In this document: piece by piece, positions 1 through 11,432 of the stretch
Numbering within the stretch: the stretch's first letter is position 1
Layout: the number at the start of each line of letters is the position of its first letter
NCBI GenBank assembly: GCA_014825775.1
Contig: MVAQ01000087.1
Span: forward strand, 1-64,000
DNA length: 64,000 nt
Source: Krasilnikovozyma curviuscula
Lineage: Eukaryota; Basidiomycota; Tremellomycetes; Cystofilobasidiales; Mrakiaceae
Direction: 5' to 3'
Notes under the pieces: model-generated
Told to the model about the DNA's origin: nothing
What the model saw: only the letters and a program-made list of their open reading frames with translations
Databases searched by the model: none
Position numbers and translations under genes: made by a program

Positions 1-126
1 ACCTAGAGCATCTGAGAAAGATGCTGATTCGTTTTAAGTTACGCCAGTGACCCGCATATCTACTAGGCTCAGCTGTATCCTTATTCAACTGTCAAGCTAG
101 GACCCAACCACTTACGTCTCAACTAA

Positions 127-2318
127 ATGGCCTCTTCAGCAGTCAAACACCTAAATGGATCCCCCAAAAGACTGTATACAATAGCGATGGTATCAGACTT
201 CTTTCTCCCGAGTATCGGGGGGTTGGAGAACGCTATCTATTATTTGGGAGTTTGTTTGATGAGGCGAGGCCATCGAGTGAGTGTCACAGTCTCGATGAGT
301 AAAATGCTGTCTCATGCCAAAAGAATCCAAACAGAATTATCACGGATTTGACCAATCCTGAAGTGTGCTTCGAAGTACTAGCGGATCTTATTGACCAGAG
401 GTTCTCTGACGCGTTTCTCCTAGGTCATTGTGATTACCCACTCCCATTCTCCCAACCGAACCGGAGTCCGCCACCTAACTCCTGGTCTCAAAGTGTACTA
501 TCTTCCTATCAAAACACTGGCAGCTCAAGCGACACTTCCGAACTTTCTCACTTTCGGGCCCTACCTGCGCAACATCCTCCTGAGGGAGCACGTTGACATT
601 GTCCATGGACATGGAAGTCTCAGCAGTCTGAGCCACGAAGCTGTAATGTACAGCGGCTTGTTCGACATGAGCGATGATCGGAGTCCTGGAGAGGGTGAGA
701 CAGAAGACGATGGGTCGTCAATCCGACCTCGGCGTCGGAGGATCAGAAGTGTGATGACGGATCATTCTCTATTCGGATTTGGTGACACAGTGGGAATCCT
801 TACGAACAAGCTGCTTAAAGGTGCGATGAGAAACGTCGATCGGGTGATATGTGTCAGCCATACTGGGTGAGCGTTAATCCAGTTTTGCCGCTGTAAACTC
901 ACGGCTGATACTCTCTTATCTGTTATTCCTTTCATCTTCACCTCGAAGGCGAGAGAACACTATCATTCGAGGTAGACTTGACCCGGCTATCTCTCATGTG
1001 ATACCTAATTCGATTTTACCATCCCAGTTTGAACCCTCTCCCGAGTCGGCAGACCCAAACTACAGTCAGTGCTCATCGTTGTTGTTCTAAGGAAAGGTGT
1101 GCCCCATACTTACCCCGTCTTTCAATTTTGCGTTTTAATGAAGTCACTATTATTGTCATTTCTCGGTTGGTATATAGGAAAGGAGTGGATTTGCTCGTCG
1201 CATCAGCTCCCAGAATCTGTGCTTTGTTTCCGGACGTTCGCTTCATCATCGGTAAGACATCAGCATCCTCGTTTCCAACTTTCTGTCATAGGTATTAAAC
1301 TCGTTTCAATTACTAAAGGCGGAGATGGACCTAAAATGGTGGACATTGAACAGATGAGAGAAAAGTATCTCTTACAAGATCGGATCGAGCTTCTGGGAAA
1401 CATAAAAAATAGCGACGTTCAATCTGTATGTCTTCTTTTCTCGTCACCGATCAACGCACCCCTTCTTTTGCTCTTGCTTTCTATTGACTTTTGTTTCTGT
1501 ATCTTAGGTCTTGACTCGCGGCCAGATCTTCCTAAATACCTCACTCACAGAAGCTTTTGGCACCGCTCTTCTGGAAGCAGCTTCAACAGGATTATTCGTC
1601 GTCGCTACAAAAGTCGGTGGTGCACCTGAAGTACTCCCAGAGGGAATGGTTCAGTTTTGTGAGCCTGATGAGGAAGGTCAGTCGCCTCGCAGCATGATAC
1701 TCACATACCGAGTCGCTCTATACTTACTGGATCCTTTCGTCTTGTCTTCGCAAAAATCTTCAGATGTTGTTCAAACTCTCACAGAGTCAATATATCACAT
1801 TAAAAAACAGGGTTACAATACATGGGAGGCACACAATCGAATCAAAGAGATGTACTCGTGGGATGCTGTTGCTGAACAAACAGAGATTGTGTACGATCTC
1901 GCTGTTGAAAGTGAATGGAAAAGGATTGGTGAAAGAATGCTGAGGTCAGTTCCATTAAATTTTCCCGTGCAACACTAAAGCGACTAACTTCATTCTGTCT
2001 GTATTTTGGTCTGAATAGGATGTTAGATCTAGGACCCTTCTTCGGCGCCATCATGTTAGTTATTGTCATTGTTCAGTGTCTCTTCTTCGAATTCTTGGAA
2101 TGGGCCCAGCCTAGAGATGAGATTGACTATGTTCACGTCGATGAAGACGGTGGTGGGATCTGGGACAATGAGAAGATGAAGGTCGTAAGTCCAAATTTAC
2201 GTCTTTTAAACTTGCGAGCGATATATCGAGAGGCTAATTGTTACTTCATTTTTTTTTCTTCGTGTAGCTTTGTGAGAAAGAATTGAGCACTTTCAAGCAG
2301 GACGTGCCAGTGCTGTGA
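127..2318 (+). CDS. GPI3: GPI3/PIG-A, catalytic subunit of GPI-GlcNAc transferase
   Basis: Transfers GlcNAc from UDP-GlcNAc to phosphatidylinositol on the cytosolic face of the ER, the first step of GPI-anchor synthesis. The N-terminus carries the family signature IAMVSDFFLPSIGGLENAIY, followed after intron 1 (about 273-423) by VIVITHSHSPNRTGVRHLT and GLKVYYLPIKT. Later come TDHSLFGF, VIPNS, TIIVISRLVYRKGVDLL, the GT4 region FLNTSLTEAFGTALLEAAS and VGGAPEVLPEG. A C-terminal membrane segment (LGPFFGAIMLVIVIVQCLFF) matches the ER anchor of Gpi3. The gene has about eight exons. Intron 3 (about 1063-1142) seems to use a weak GTCAGT donor, and the last exon ends in ELSTFKQDVPVL and a stop. An acidic then Arg-rich insert sits before TDHSLFGF at about 650-750. 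The partner gene GPI1 lies 55 kb downstream. Confidence 0.93.
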
Positions 2319-2557
2319 CCGCTCTTCCATTTATCGCTGTTCGCATTGCAAGTTTTCACTCCCTACCTTCTGTCATATACCTTGTCACGTAAGATACCCG
2401 TCACGTGCCGTAGTCATATGATACCTACGTATTTCACCTAAATCTCAAGTCTTGCAGCAGCAACGCTGTCTCGAAAATCATGCAAAAGAAAAGGATTCTC
2501 ATAAAATCTCTCCCCTATCAACTCATCACAAAACCCATAACCAAAAAAGCAAAACGT

Positions 2558-3507
2558 TTACTTGAGTGGAATGAATCTGGAAGAGTTGGTGGCACCGATA
2601 CCGGGTCTACCGTGTCTGACTGGCTTGTATGAGATGGAGAATTCGGCGAGGTAGTGACCAGTCATTTCTGGCTTGATTTCAACGGTGTTGAAGGTCTGAT
2701 TAGGGTGGTTGAGAATTGTGAGAAGGCAGACGGATAAAATACAAAGCAGTCAGTAAGGAGATTCCAAAAGCAAAAGGCATATCTGTACACAAGGTGGAAA
2801 GGCCAAGTGACAAATGCTCATTTGCGTGACAGGAAACGTACCTTTCCGTTGTAGATACCGACGACGGAACCAATCATCTCTGGGACAACGATCATGTTTC
2901 TCAAGTGGGTCTTGACGGTCGCTGGCTTTTCATTTGGTGGGCACTCCTTCTTGGCCTAGAATGGGAAGGAGAAGGAAGCTGTCAGTCCAAGCGAGTAAGA
3001 AAGCGGTAAGAAGTTCATCTACATACCTTACGGAGCTTCTTGATCAAACCCATTGGCTTTCTCTTGAGACCACGGGAGAAACGTCTTCTGGCACGGGCGT
3101 GGACCAACTCCATGAACTAGATTCAATTGTAAGAGCAAAGTTGTTAGTGACATGTACCCGAACGCCTTGACCCACTACCAGCTCCCAACGAGCTTTGAAT
3201 AGGCTGGATACGATAAGCCGCTAACTATTCAGGGCGGGCAGATATGATAGAAGGCCTGAGCCTCCTGCCGTCCTTCTCACTCAAACGCCTAAAATCACAC
3301 CACCGACGTCTTCCTCCACTGCACGATTACTCTCGTCTAATCTCGAGGCAGTTCTCCAACCATAATGAAGTAACTGCTACTAACCTGCTCGTTGGAGAGA
3401 TCGAGGAGCTCATTGAGCTCAACACCTCTGTAAGAGAACTTCTTGAAGTTTCTCTTTCTCTTGAGCTCAGCCGCAGTGTTGGCGTCGGTGAATTCGGAGT
3501 CAGCCAT
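2558..3507 (-). CDS. RPS15: 40S ribosomal protein uS19 (RPS15)
   Basis: Small-subunit ribosomal protein near the decoding side of the 40S head. Four exons splice to a protein of about 154 residues, the normal family length. It begins [19 protein letters not shown], continues through [36 protein letters not shown] and [20 protein letters not shown], and ends [17 protein letters not shown] then [10 protein letters not shown]. The uS19 core motifs [19 protein letters not shown] and [13 protein letters not shown] identify it without ambiguity. Intron 1 is long for this window, about 265 nt (3120-3385). The start ATG at 3507 is the only one matching the family N-terminus. The gene is divergent from the P2 stalk gene about 590 bp away. 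Confidence 0.97.
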
Positions 3508-4097
3508 GCTATATGTTCATTAATGCCAAACAGAGAATTTCGGGAGGAGATCGAGGGTTAGGGGGGATCAGAGTTAATGTAGTTGCGTCGAATTGGTGAT
3601 TTGAGGGGTAGGAGATCAAGAAATCCAAGTTATAGAGTCGTTGTTGCACAATTTTGGACGGAGGTTGTTGAAGAATCATTGGAGGTGTGTAGTTGAAGGT
3701 TCAGAAATGAAGTTGATTGAAGGTAGCGGCAAGAAACACTTGGTCAGTCATCAGTTCGTTCATCGTTGCAGTCCATCCCATCCATTTCCTCCGTTCTTTT
3801 CCAACCCGAATCGAATCCTCCCCTTCATTACTCTGATAACCGTGCTGATCTGTGTACTCACATGAATCTTGATGAGTGAAACTTGAGGAAACGCTACAGA
3901 ACTGAGCCTGATACGGTCTCGCGGCAGGAAACTGGCGATTGCAGTTCGAGCGTGCGAAAAACGAGCTCAAAACTATACACTGCACTTTTTTCGCCACATA
4001 ATCTATCGCGGCTGCCTCGACAGGACAGGCGAGTAAGTGTTTGGCCCTGCTCTCCAAGCAATTGTCTGTCTTTTAGGCTTAAACTGATACTTGCAGA
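3508..4097. promoter_or_regulatory. Divergent promoter region of RPS15 and P2, with a 5' UTR intron
   Basis: This 590-bp gap separates two head-to-head ribosomal protein genes. On the P2 side a good donor (GA|GTAAGT at about 4031) and an acceptor TTGCAG ending one base before the P2 start codon indicate a leader intron of about 65 nt. I see several pyrimidine-rich stretches around 3760-3840 but cannot assign a named transcription-factor site. Confidence 0.6.
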
Positions 4098-4871
4098 ATG
4101 AAGCACATCGCCGCTTACTTGCTCCTCGCTACTGGTGGAAACGTGAGTCGAAATCACTTACCCAAAGTTCTTGGAATCCTATAGCTGAAACTGACGCTCG
4201 TTCCTCCTTTGTGCTTCCTTCTTGCTCTCCTGGTTCTCTGGTTCTTTTCTTCCCCCTTTTGGTCTCTCAACGCATCTAGACCTCCCCATCTGCCGCTGAC
4301 ATCAAGGCTCTCCTCGAGACCGTCGGCATTGAGGCTGATGACTCCAGACTCGACACCTTGATCTCCGAGTTGGAAGGAAAGGATCTCGCTACTGTAAGTC
4401 TTTGATCCCCAAAGAAGCATTTTGGAGGAGTCGACAAGGTCAAGGCGAAGCGCAAAGCCGAGTAATGGATTGCAAAGAGATGGGTTGCTGACGTCCTCGT
4501 TTTTCTCCGCACCTGTAGCTCATTGCTGAGGGTAACGCCAAGCTTGCCTCCGTCCCATCTGGAGGTGCTTCCTCTGCTGCTCCAGCTGCCGCCGCTGCCG
4601 GTGGTGCTGCCCCAGCTGCTGAGGAGAAGAAGGAGGAGAAGGTCGAGGAGAAGGAGGAGTCTGACGACGACATGGGTTTCGGGTGAGTTTAGTTTACTGA
4701 ATGTTGTGAATGTGAAGTCTGCGGTATATGGATGTGGGGTGGGGGTCATCGTCGTCCAGTTTTATGGTCTTGAAATCCCTCTCCCAGCCTTCACTTCCAA
4801 CTTCAATTTTGTGTTCTACCGTTGGCATCATTATTAACCCACTTCATTTTCTCAACAGACTTTTCGATTAA
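4098..4871 (+). CDS. RPP2: 60S acidic ribosomal protein P2
   Basis: Stalk protein of the large ribosomal subunit, which recruits translation GTPases as P1-P2 dimers bound to P0. Four exons (4098-4142, 4278-4392, about 4519-4683 and 4859-4871) give about 110 residues, typical for the family. The N-terminus is [15 protein letters not shown], followed by [20 protein letters not shown] and the dimerisation helix [19 protein letters not shown]. An Ala/Gly/Pro hinge and Lys/Glu-rich stretch lead to the universal P-protein tail DDDMGFGLFD. The last exon encodes only the final residues and stop, an intron position that splits the conserved tail. The MKHIAAYLL start and the 'GKDLATLIAEG' segment favour P2 over P1. 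Confidence 0.97.
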
Positions 4872-5371
4872 ACACCGAAAATTCGTCCTTTCACTCTCAG
4901 ATAAATCGCAAAATTTTCGGAGTATTTAGGCCTAGGATGGTTCAGGTTGTGTTGTGAAAGATATTTCTTATGACATTCAACCAGGCTTATCTCAGCTTTG
5001 TGTTTCGAAACCACCAAATCAATGCGCTAAGTTGCAAGTGAATGCCGCAAATACTAGTCAAATAGATGCGAAGTTGCGAGCAGTTGACGACACCGCTGAG
5101 TTCTTCCTGGTTCTGTAACGGACTGCAAGTTTTGTTTGTTATCCTAATTACACTCTCAACCTCAAGTCGTATGCTTTGCGATGGAATATGAATAGACAAC
5201 GACAGCGACAGAAGACCAACAAAAAAACAAAGGTAAGGTATCTCTATGTGTCTACTCGTATGCGTAGCGATGCTTCATTTAGAAAATTCACACCAAGACG
5301 GAAATGATTCATGAAGCAAGTGGTAGTTTGTTGCATGTTATTATTTTTGTTGTGGTCCAGCGATTATCTCT
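4872..5371. other. Convergent intergenic region P2 / ERG4
   Basis: 500 bp between two converging genes. It is AT-rich and should hold both 3' UTRs. I see no gene, repeat or clear hairpin in it. Confidence 0.6.
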
Positions 5372-7801
5372 TCAATAGACGCCTGGAATGTATTTCCACT
5401 TGACAACTGCGTTTACAAAACCAAAACATCAGTTAGAACTTAACTTATGATACATCAGAGGGATAGGGAATAAAATCGCACCTTCTCTGTATCGCTTCCA
5501 GCTGTGGCGAACATAATATTATCCTGTCAGTCCCAGTTTCTCGTACTCGCTTACAAAACAGGAACTGGAACAAAAGAACGATACTCAGACTTACTCATCT
5601 CCATACTTCTTCTCACACCTCTCAAAATCTCTTCCACATCGATGCAGAAGGACGGTGATGAACCACGCTGGGTAGTAGTATGCGATTGGAGTGGAGAAGC
5701 CAGTGATCAGACCCCATGAGAGGGACTGGACCCAATCAGCGGAATAGTGCTGAGAAGAGATTAAGGAAAGCCTCAGCAAACAAGATGGAACGATCAGACG
5801 AGCCAACGAGCAACATACTGGCTTGACGGCGTACTTCCACCAGCCTGAGATTAGCAACTTGTTGCCGTGCTTGGTCTCGATATACTTTGGATCCTTCAAG
5901 TCCGTCCACGGCAACGCTGGGAAAGCGTTTCTTGGCTTGTAGTCTCCCTGCAGTCTCATTCTGAAAGCTGCCTTCTGGCTGAAAGGTCCATTGAGCATCG
6001 AAACAAGTCAACTTCTGACGGAGAAGAGTAGACACGAGGAAGGAAAGTAATGACGTACCCGTTGGCAGTATCGAAGATGTAGTATGATGTCAACAACAAC
6101 GCAAAGAGGAAGACATAGATAGGGGTTGAAAAGGTGTATAGGGCTGGGTCGGTCTTGTGAAGGTAAAGGATGGAGTAGCAGTAGGTGAATGGGACACCAG
6201 CCAAGTTCCTGACGACGAAGGTAAATTGTTTGGTCCAAAGTCAGACGAGAGGAAGTCCGGCGACAAAACGCCCTTCTGGAGATAAAATAAGTCGCTCACC
6301 AGAAGATCAGCATGAAACCGAACTTCTCGTTGGTCATGTCCATCGATACGGGGATACATTCTTCACCCTTAGCGCAGGCGTTGATGTACAACCCGGTAGC
6401 CAAGACCATGAAGGCCATGTTCTGATCCAGGTTGAAAGTTGGATTTGAAAGTCAAGAGGTAAGAAGCAAAAGTGGCCAGCAGGAAGCAGTTAGAAGGGAC
6501 TTTAATCAAGAGTAGGTAACGGGACGCACAGGAGTTACGTATCCGATGTCCTGGTATTGCTTCAATGCGGCAGAGATAGAGAACATGAACAACAGAACCC
6601 ATGGGATTCTGACTTCAGCCCACATCTTAAGATCGATTGAGCCCAATCTTGGGTTGAGGGAAGCACCCATGAACAGACTAAGCAAGTGCGAGGGCAAAGT
6701 CAGTCAGTTGGTTGGAAGCACCGCCATTATACAGGCTGTCGATGGATGCTCACTCGTAAACGAAATAATTTGACATTCGGATTGGTTTACCACCGAAGTT
6801 GAACCAAACGGCGGCGAAGTAGATGACAAAAGTGCCTGTATTGACAAGGATCAACAGACGCAACCGATAACTCGATCAGCGTCAAGCCAACAATGCCATC
6901 GTCATAAGATTCACAGGCTAGGAAATTACTCACAAATAATAGCAGTGCCCATAGCAACAGTCAGCAGCTCTCCGTAATAATCGATGATGGTTGCAAGGTT
7001 GAAGATGCCGGAAATGTGGAGAGCAGCAGCGGTGATCATGGTGACATAGAATGACGCCAATGCGTTACACTCGTACGGAAGCCTCTGGTAGTTCAGAGAT
7101 GGAACTGGTTGACCGTATATCTTGAGGCCTGGCATGGTGAACGCGAGGACGAGCTGGAAGGCCATCAGACCTTCGTAAATTGCGAAAGCTTTAGCTGAAG
7201 GGTATGCGTCCTGATGATTGGTGAGTAAAAACACGATCAGCATGCACGCTTAGATAGACGGTCCAAAATGAAAATAGAGAAGGGCAGAGCGAAACCCATG
7301 GGACGCGTGCAAAATAAAGAACTCACATTGTAGACGTGAGACGCCATTCTTTGGAAGAAAGGTTTGATGTCATCGACTGAGGTTGGATATACGAATTTTC
7401 CTCCGTTGAACCAGAGACAGATCCAAAGGTAGTCTAGGTTAACCGGAGCATCAGCGCAGACATTTAAGCAAAGCAGCGTGTGAAAAGGGGGTAGTATCCA
7501 AGACTTACACATGAGCAACGGGAAACCAATCATCATGGCTGTAACTCCTGGTGGCCCACCAAACTCCCAACTACTCATATCAAGTCAGCAACAGCCCAGC
7601 TCTCAAAGCAACTCAAAACACTCACGTAGAATGAGTGTCATTGGCGATATCCCTCTTTCTTCCCTCCTCAGTGATAGCCCAAGTAAGTCCCTTCCCACTG
7701 GCAGCAGCTGGACTCTTGCCATTAGCTGGAGCTGCTGAGTGCCCAGTTGCTTTGGCTGCCGTTCGTGACCTGAGAGCATCTGGTGAGGATATCGAAGCCA
7801 T
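5372..7801 (-). CDS. ERG4: ERG4, C-24(28) sterol reductase
   Basis: Catalyses the last step of ergosterol synthesis, NADPH-dependent reduction of the C-24(28) double bond, in the ER membrane. Spliced exons give a polytopic protein with the family landmarks in order: [34 protein letters not shown]-like [14 protein letters not shown], the hallmark [67 protein letters not shown] and a C-terminus [16 protein letters not shown]. The MGA.LNPR and tail motifs match ERG4 rather than ERG24 or lamin-B-receptor-type C-14 reductases. I chose the ATG at 7801 ([13 protein letters not shown]) because the exon then runs in frame through [16 protein letters not shown] into the conserved part. About nine introns. 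A short upstream ORF lies in the leader at 7881-7928. Confidence 0.95.
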
Positions 7802-7880
7802 TTTTGAACGACCTTTTCACAAGCAAACATCGGAAAGAGTCAGCTTGTGTTATGATTTCCTCGGACAGTGTGCAGACGAG

Positions 7881-7928
7881 TTATACCTTTAAACTTGAGG
7901 AAATGACTGCTTGAATTTGAGATTCCAT
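7881..7928 (-). other. Upstream ORF in the ERG4 leader
   Basis: A 15-codon frame, MESQIQAVISSSLKV then TAA, lies about 80 nt upstream of the ERG4 start on the same strand. If transcribed as leader it would be a uORF able to dampen ERG4 translation. The GTATAA at its end could instead be a weak splice donor. The sequence alone does not decide. Confidence 0.4.
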
Positions 7929-8252
7929 TCCGCCAGTGGGTTGATTTTTATACGGTGGCGTAGCGGTGCTGAAATCGAACCACAAATCGGCGCGCGGCGG
8001 TGTAAACAAAGGGCTGTCAAGCGTCCTTGTCTCAATTTTGCTCAGATTATTGGAATGGGAGCAACAAGATGGAGAACAGAGATACAGAATAGAGCTGCTG
8101 AAAGAAGACAGGGTGTATAGAACAAAAACAGAACGGTATAGAGCCATGCAACAAACAGAGATGAGACAGAGACTATGGTACAACGAACAAAGGAAAAGAA
8201 AAACTACTGATTGTCACAACTCTTACAGATATCTCTCCAAGAGATAGATATT

Positions 8253-10075
8253 TTACATGTCGCCAAAGGCCAGAAAGTCGTCCTCCTCCTCCTCGTGCTC
8301 CGCATTGCTGCCAGAGGGACTCAGACTTCCACCTTGCGACAGCGAAGCACTGCTCCCGCGACCTTTGCGAAGGGGATCCTCTTTACTGTAAGGTGCGGCT
8401 GCAGCACAGTTCTGAAGGGAGTACGTTCGCGGGAGTCGGAGGAGTTTGGAATGAGGAGGGAGTTGCTTGGATGATTCGAATCGTTGTGGTCTGTTGTGCG
8501 ATGTCGTTGGTGACAGGACAGCAGCAGGTGAGAGGAGTGAGGAAGTTGATGACGTGAGAGTCGGTATAAGAGAGAAAGAAAGGGAATGATGGCGAGATGG
8601 GTGGGGAGAACGTGAGGATGGTAGCGAAGAAGAGCTCGAATGGTGAGACGACGAGTGCGAGGTAGAATTGGAGAAACTGAATAGATCAGAACAGGATGAC
8701 AGTGAGGGAGTCGAGTCGAAGGAGAAGGACTGGTTTGACGAGGGAGAAGGGGTTCTTTCTGGGAATGCCCAGATGAAGAAGTCGTGAGCTTGGGCGTGTG
8801 TTTTAGTGGTTGACGGTGGGACGGGTTGAGGGTTGACAAGAGTGGGACCACCACCGCTGAGACTGTTTCTTCGGTCAAGGGTAGATATTGAAGGAGCGAG
8901 GTCATTGAGTATGGGGAATGTGATGGAAGAAGGGATGAAAGGAACCGATTGAGAGCGGATGGTGCCTGCTCGAGGAGTGGTCATTTCCAGCCCCAGAACA
9001 TTAGGCATCTCCTTTTGAGGTGAACACCCCTCAACAGGTCCATCCTGCCAAGTCATCCTTCTCCCACGCAGATTTCGCTTCGTAGGGCTACTGCGCCCAC
9101 TATCTACCACGCCCCGCACATTGTTCTCGTCTTCCTCGTCTTCGAACCTGAGCAACTTCATCGCCCTGCCTCTAGACCGTCTCGCCATCTCATCTTCTTC
9201 CAAGAGGGCATCCTTCTGTACATCGTCGTGTGTTGTCCAAAGCGTGGCGCGAGTGGGTGTTGTGCTTCCAGGTAGAACTAAAGGCGATGGCCGTTCCGGG
9301 AGGGGTGAGAGCAGCTGTTTGCGATGGGCGGTTATAGTGGGTGTGGTGGGTGGTGATCTGGAGATCGACAAGGAGGATGAGGATGAGACTGAAGATGGCC
9401 GAGGGTGTACGACGGGCAATGCAGATGAAGATGATGATGATGATGATGTTGTTGTGGCTGATGTTGACCCAGACTGGAACGATCGCGTCAAAGACTGACT
9501 TCGCCCGTGTCGATGCTGCAAGATAACCTCTGGTTTCTTAGATGAGTTATTGGAGGATGATGGAGCATTTGAGGTGCTGGCTAAGTTCAGCGAACGGACG
9601 CTTCTTGGTGAGCTGGGACAAGACGAGACAACAGAGGGCCGCCGCTGAGAGTCCCATGAAGGCGGCCTCGTCGTCTCATGTGACGTTCGACGTGACTCTG
9701 ACCTGGTGCTGCCTGTAGAGTCTGATCTGTGACGGGACGAGGTGACTGTTGGTTTTGATGGAGGGTAGAAGACTGCGGGCTCTCGCGTCCAAAGCAGAGA
9801 TGACGTCGACGAGGAGCGCGAATGATTTGGGCGTTTCAGCCTACTTTCAGACTTGTTGAATGATATGTTGGACTTCTCTGAGGGACTTGAGGTGGGTATT
9901 GAAGCAATGATAGGCAGTCCAAAGGACAAGGATGGGAATGACCCCAGGTAAGCTTGTAACATGCTGAGAAGGAAGTAAAAGAAATGAGCCCGCGATTTCA
10001 GTTGAAACGCTCCTGGCAACGAGGTGGGAAATAAAGAGCCAGACCTCGATACTCACCTATTACTACAATATGCAT
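8253..10075 (-). CDS. Ser-rich low-complexity protein with hydrophobic N-terminus, function unknown
   Basis: I do not recognise this protein. The large open frame (8253-10012) has no ATG at its 5' end. It is completed by a 19-nt first exon (10057-10075, encoding MHIVVI plus one base), a GTGAGT donor at 10056 and a CCAG acceptor at 10013, giving a 44-nt intron and about 592 residues. The N-terminus then reads MHIVVIGAFQLKSRAHFFYF and continues hydrophobic to LPIIASIP, suggesting a signal peptide or membrane anchor. The rest is very rich in Ser, Thr, Pro and Arg with many SP/TP dipeptides (for example PERTPSPSS), implying a disordered, phosphorylated region. The C-terminus is acidic, EEEEDDFLAFGDM. 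An Asp-His-rich GAT/ATG run lies at 9425-9455. A start at the internal ATG of MLQAYLG is the alternative. Confidence 0.7.
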
Positions 10076-11432
10076 GAGCTCTCAAGGTCCAGCTCTCGAG
10101 AAATATGAGTGTCAAAGAGCAATGTGTAGTTATGGCAGGTGATTGCTGGCTATTCGCAAGGGCAAGGGCAAGGGCACGGTTCCAACAAATCAATCGCTGC
10201 GTAAACACAGCTTCAGACAAGGGCTCACCTTGAAAAGACGAATGAGAAAGGCAAAGTACGGCAAGAAGTTGCGATGGGTTGCAAGAAGAAAACTTAAGCA
10301 GTGATGGGCAGGTACGATCCCTGGCGGCGGGTCGCTCAGATCGTCCAGCAATTTATTTTCCTGGATGATTCGCCGGGAGTTCTCCAGTCTCCGTCTGGAC
10401 TCCAATGACCAGCACCAAGATGTTGGGTGCCAGAAAGCAACGAAAGCAGGATGCTATGGAAGGGAAGTTGGGTGAAACTTAGAATAAGTTTGGAGCTGGC
10501 GGGTTTGGGTTTTTGTTGTTGTTGGTCCACTGACCAAACTTTACTTTCGAATCAGAGGGCTCCCGTCCCTCCAATTCGGAAAGAAACGGTGTCTAATCTC
10601 TTGCAAATCAAGCCGTGGGTCCAAATGAGCCGGAAATTAAATGTCCTTCGCTGTGGCTTGCTTGCAGAGGCAGAGGGCCTGCAGAAACGCGTCTCGAACC
10701 CGACTTGAATGTTTTTACGCCACCGGATTCTCGTTCTACGTCAACCTTCGCTTGCATTAGGGCTGTTATGTAAAAACCCGGTTCTTTTCGGAAAGGCGTA
10801 GATTCCATGCGATGTGGTCCAGATTGACGAGAGAGACGTACAAGGGAACTGCGTACTGCCAGACTGAGATCTTCTGCGCAAGTGCTCACTGCAGACAAGT
10901 TCTGTTTTTCCTCTTGTCCAACACGCTGCACAGCGAGGGACTAGTTTCCATTGGACCGCTAGAAGATGCACCAGTAACTCCATGATTAGATCTAGTAACG
11001 TCCCAGTGATAGAAGCTCGCATACCTTTGGAATCCTGGCAAGCAATTTATGGAAACTCAAAACAACGTGGATAAAGTTAAGGTTTATCAGTGCGTTGGAC
11101 GAGCTTTGATTACTAGCACGAGGCTTGGACTAGAAATCCAGCAGAAAGAACAGCAAATGAACTTGTAGCGCTGGGGTTTGGGCGGCTGGCAGAAGACAAC
11201 AGGACAGGTGGAGCTGTCCTGTGATTTTGCTTAACTCCCTTGCGACGGACATTATCATAAGAAACTGAGAGCGGGTATGATACAAAGGGACTAAGGAACT
11301 AAGGAACTACAAATACAGTGGGATCTAATCGCTCGAGTTCAAGAAGTTACAGTTGACGAAACAGGTTCGGACCAGAAGAATGAAATGAAATGAACAAGAC
11401 GTTGCGAAGACACGGCACCAAAATTCAACACG
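10076..11432. other. Intergenic, promoter of the Ser-rich gene and 3' flank of the kinase
   Basis: 1.36 kb without a convincing gene. It holds a short G-rich tandem run (GGGCAA repeated, 10156-10176) and a tiny direct repeat CTAAGGAA CTAAGGAA (11291-11306). Open frames here lack family resemblance and splice support. Confidence 0.55.

Noticed and set aside
3120..3385. snoRNA inside the long RPS15 intron 1
   Set aside because: I could not find paired C (RUGAUGA) and D (CUGA) boxes or an H/ACA shape with adequate spacing.
9121..9526. Plus-strand frames opposite the Ser-rich gene, including a Met/Asp run
   Set aside because: Antisense shadows produced by GAT/ATG repeats of the real gene.
11291..11306. 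Direct repeat CTAAGGAA CTAAGGAA as a possible element site
   Set aside because: Two 8-bp copies with no flanking structure; expected by chance at this scale.
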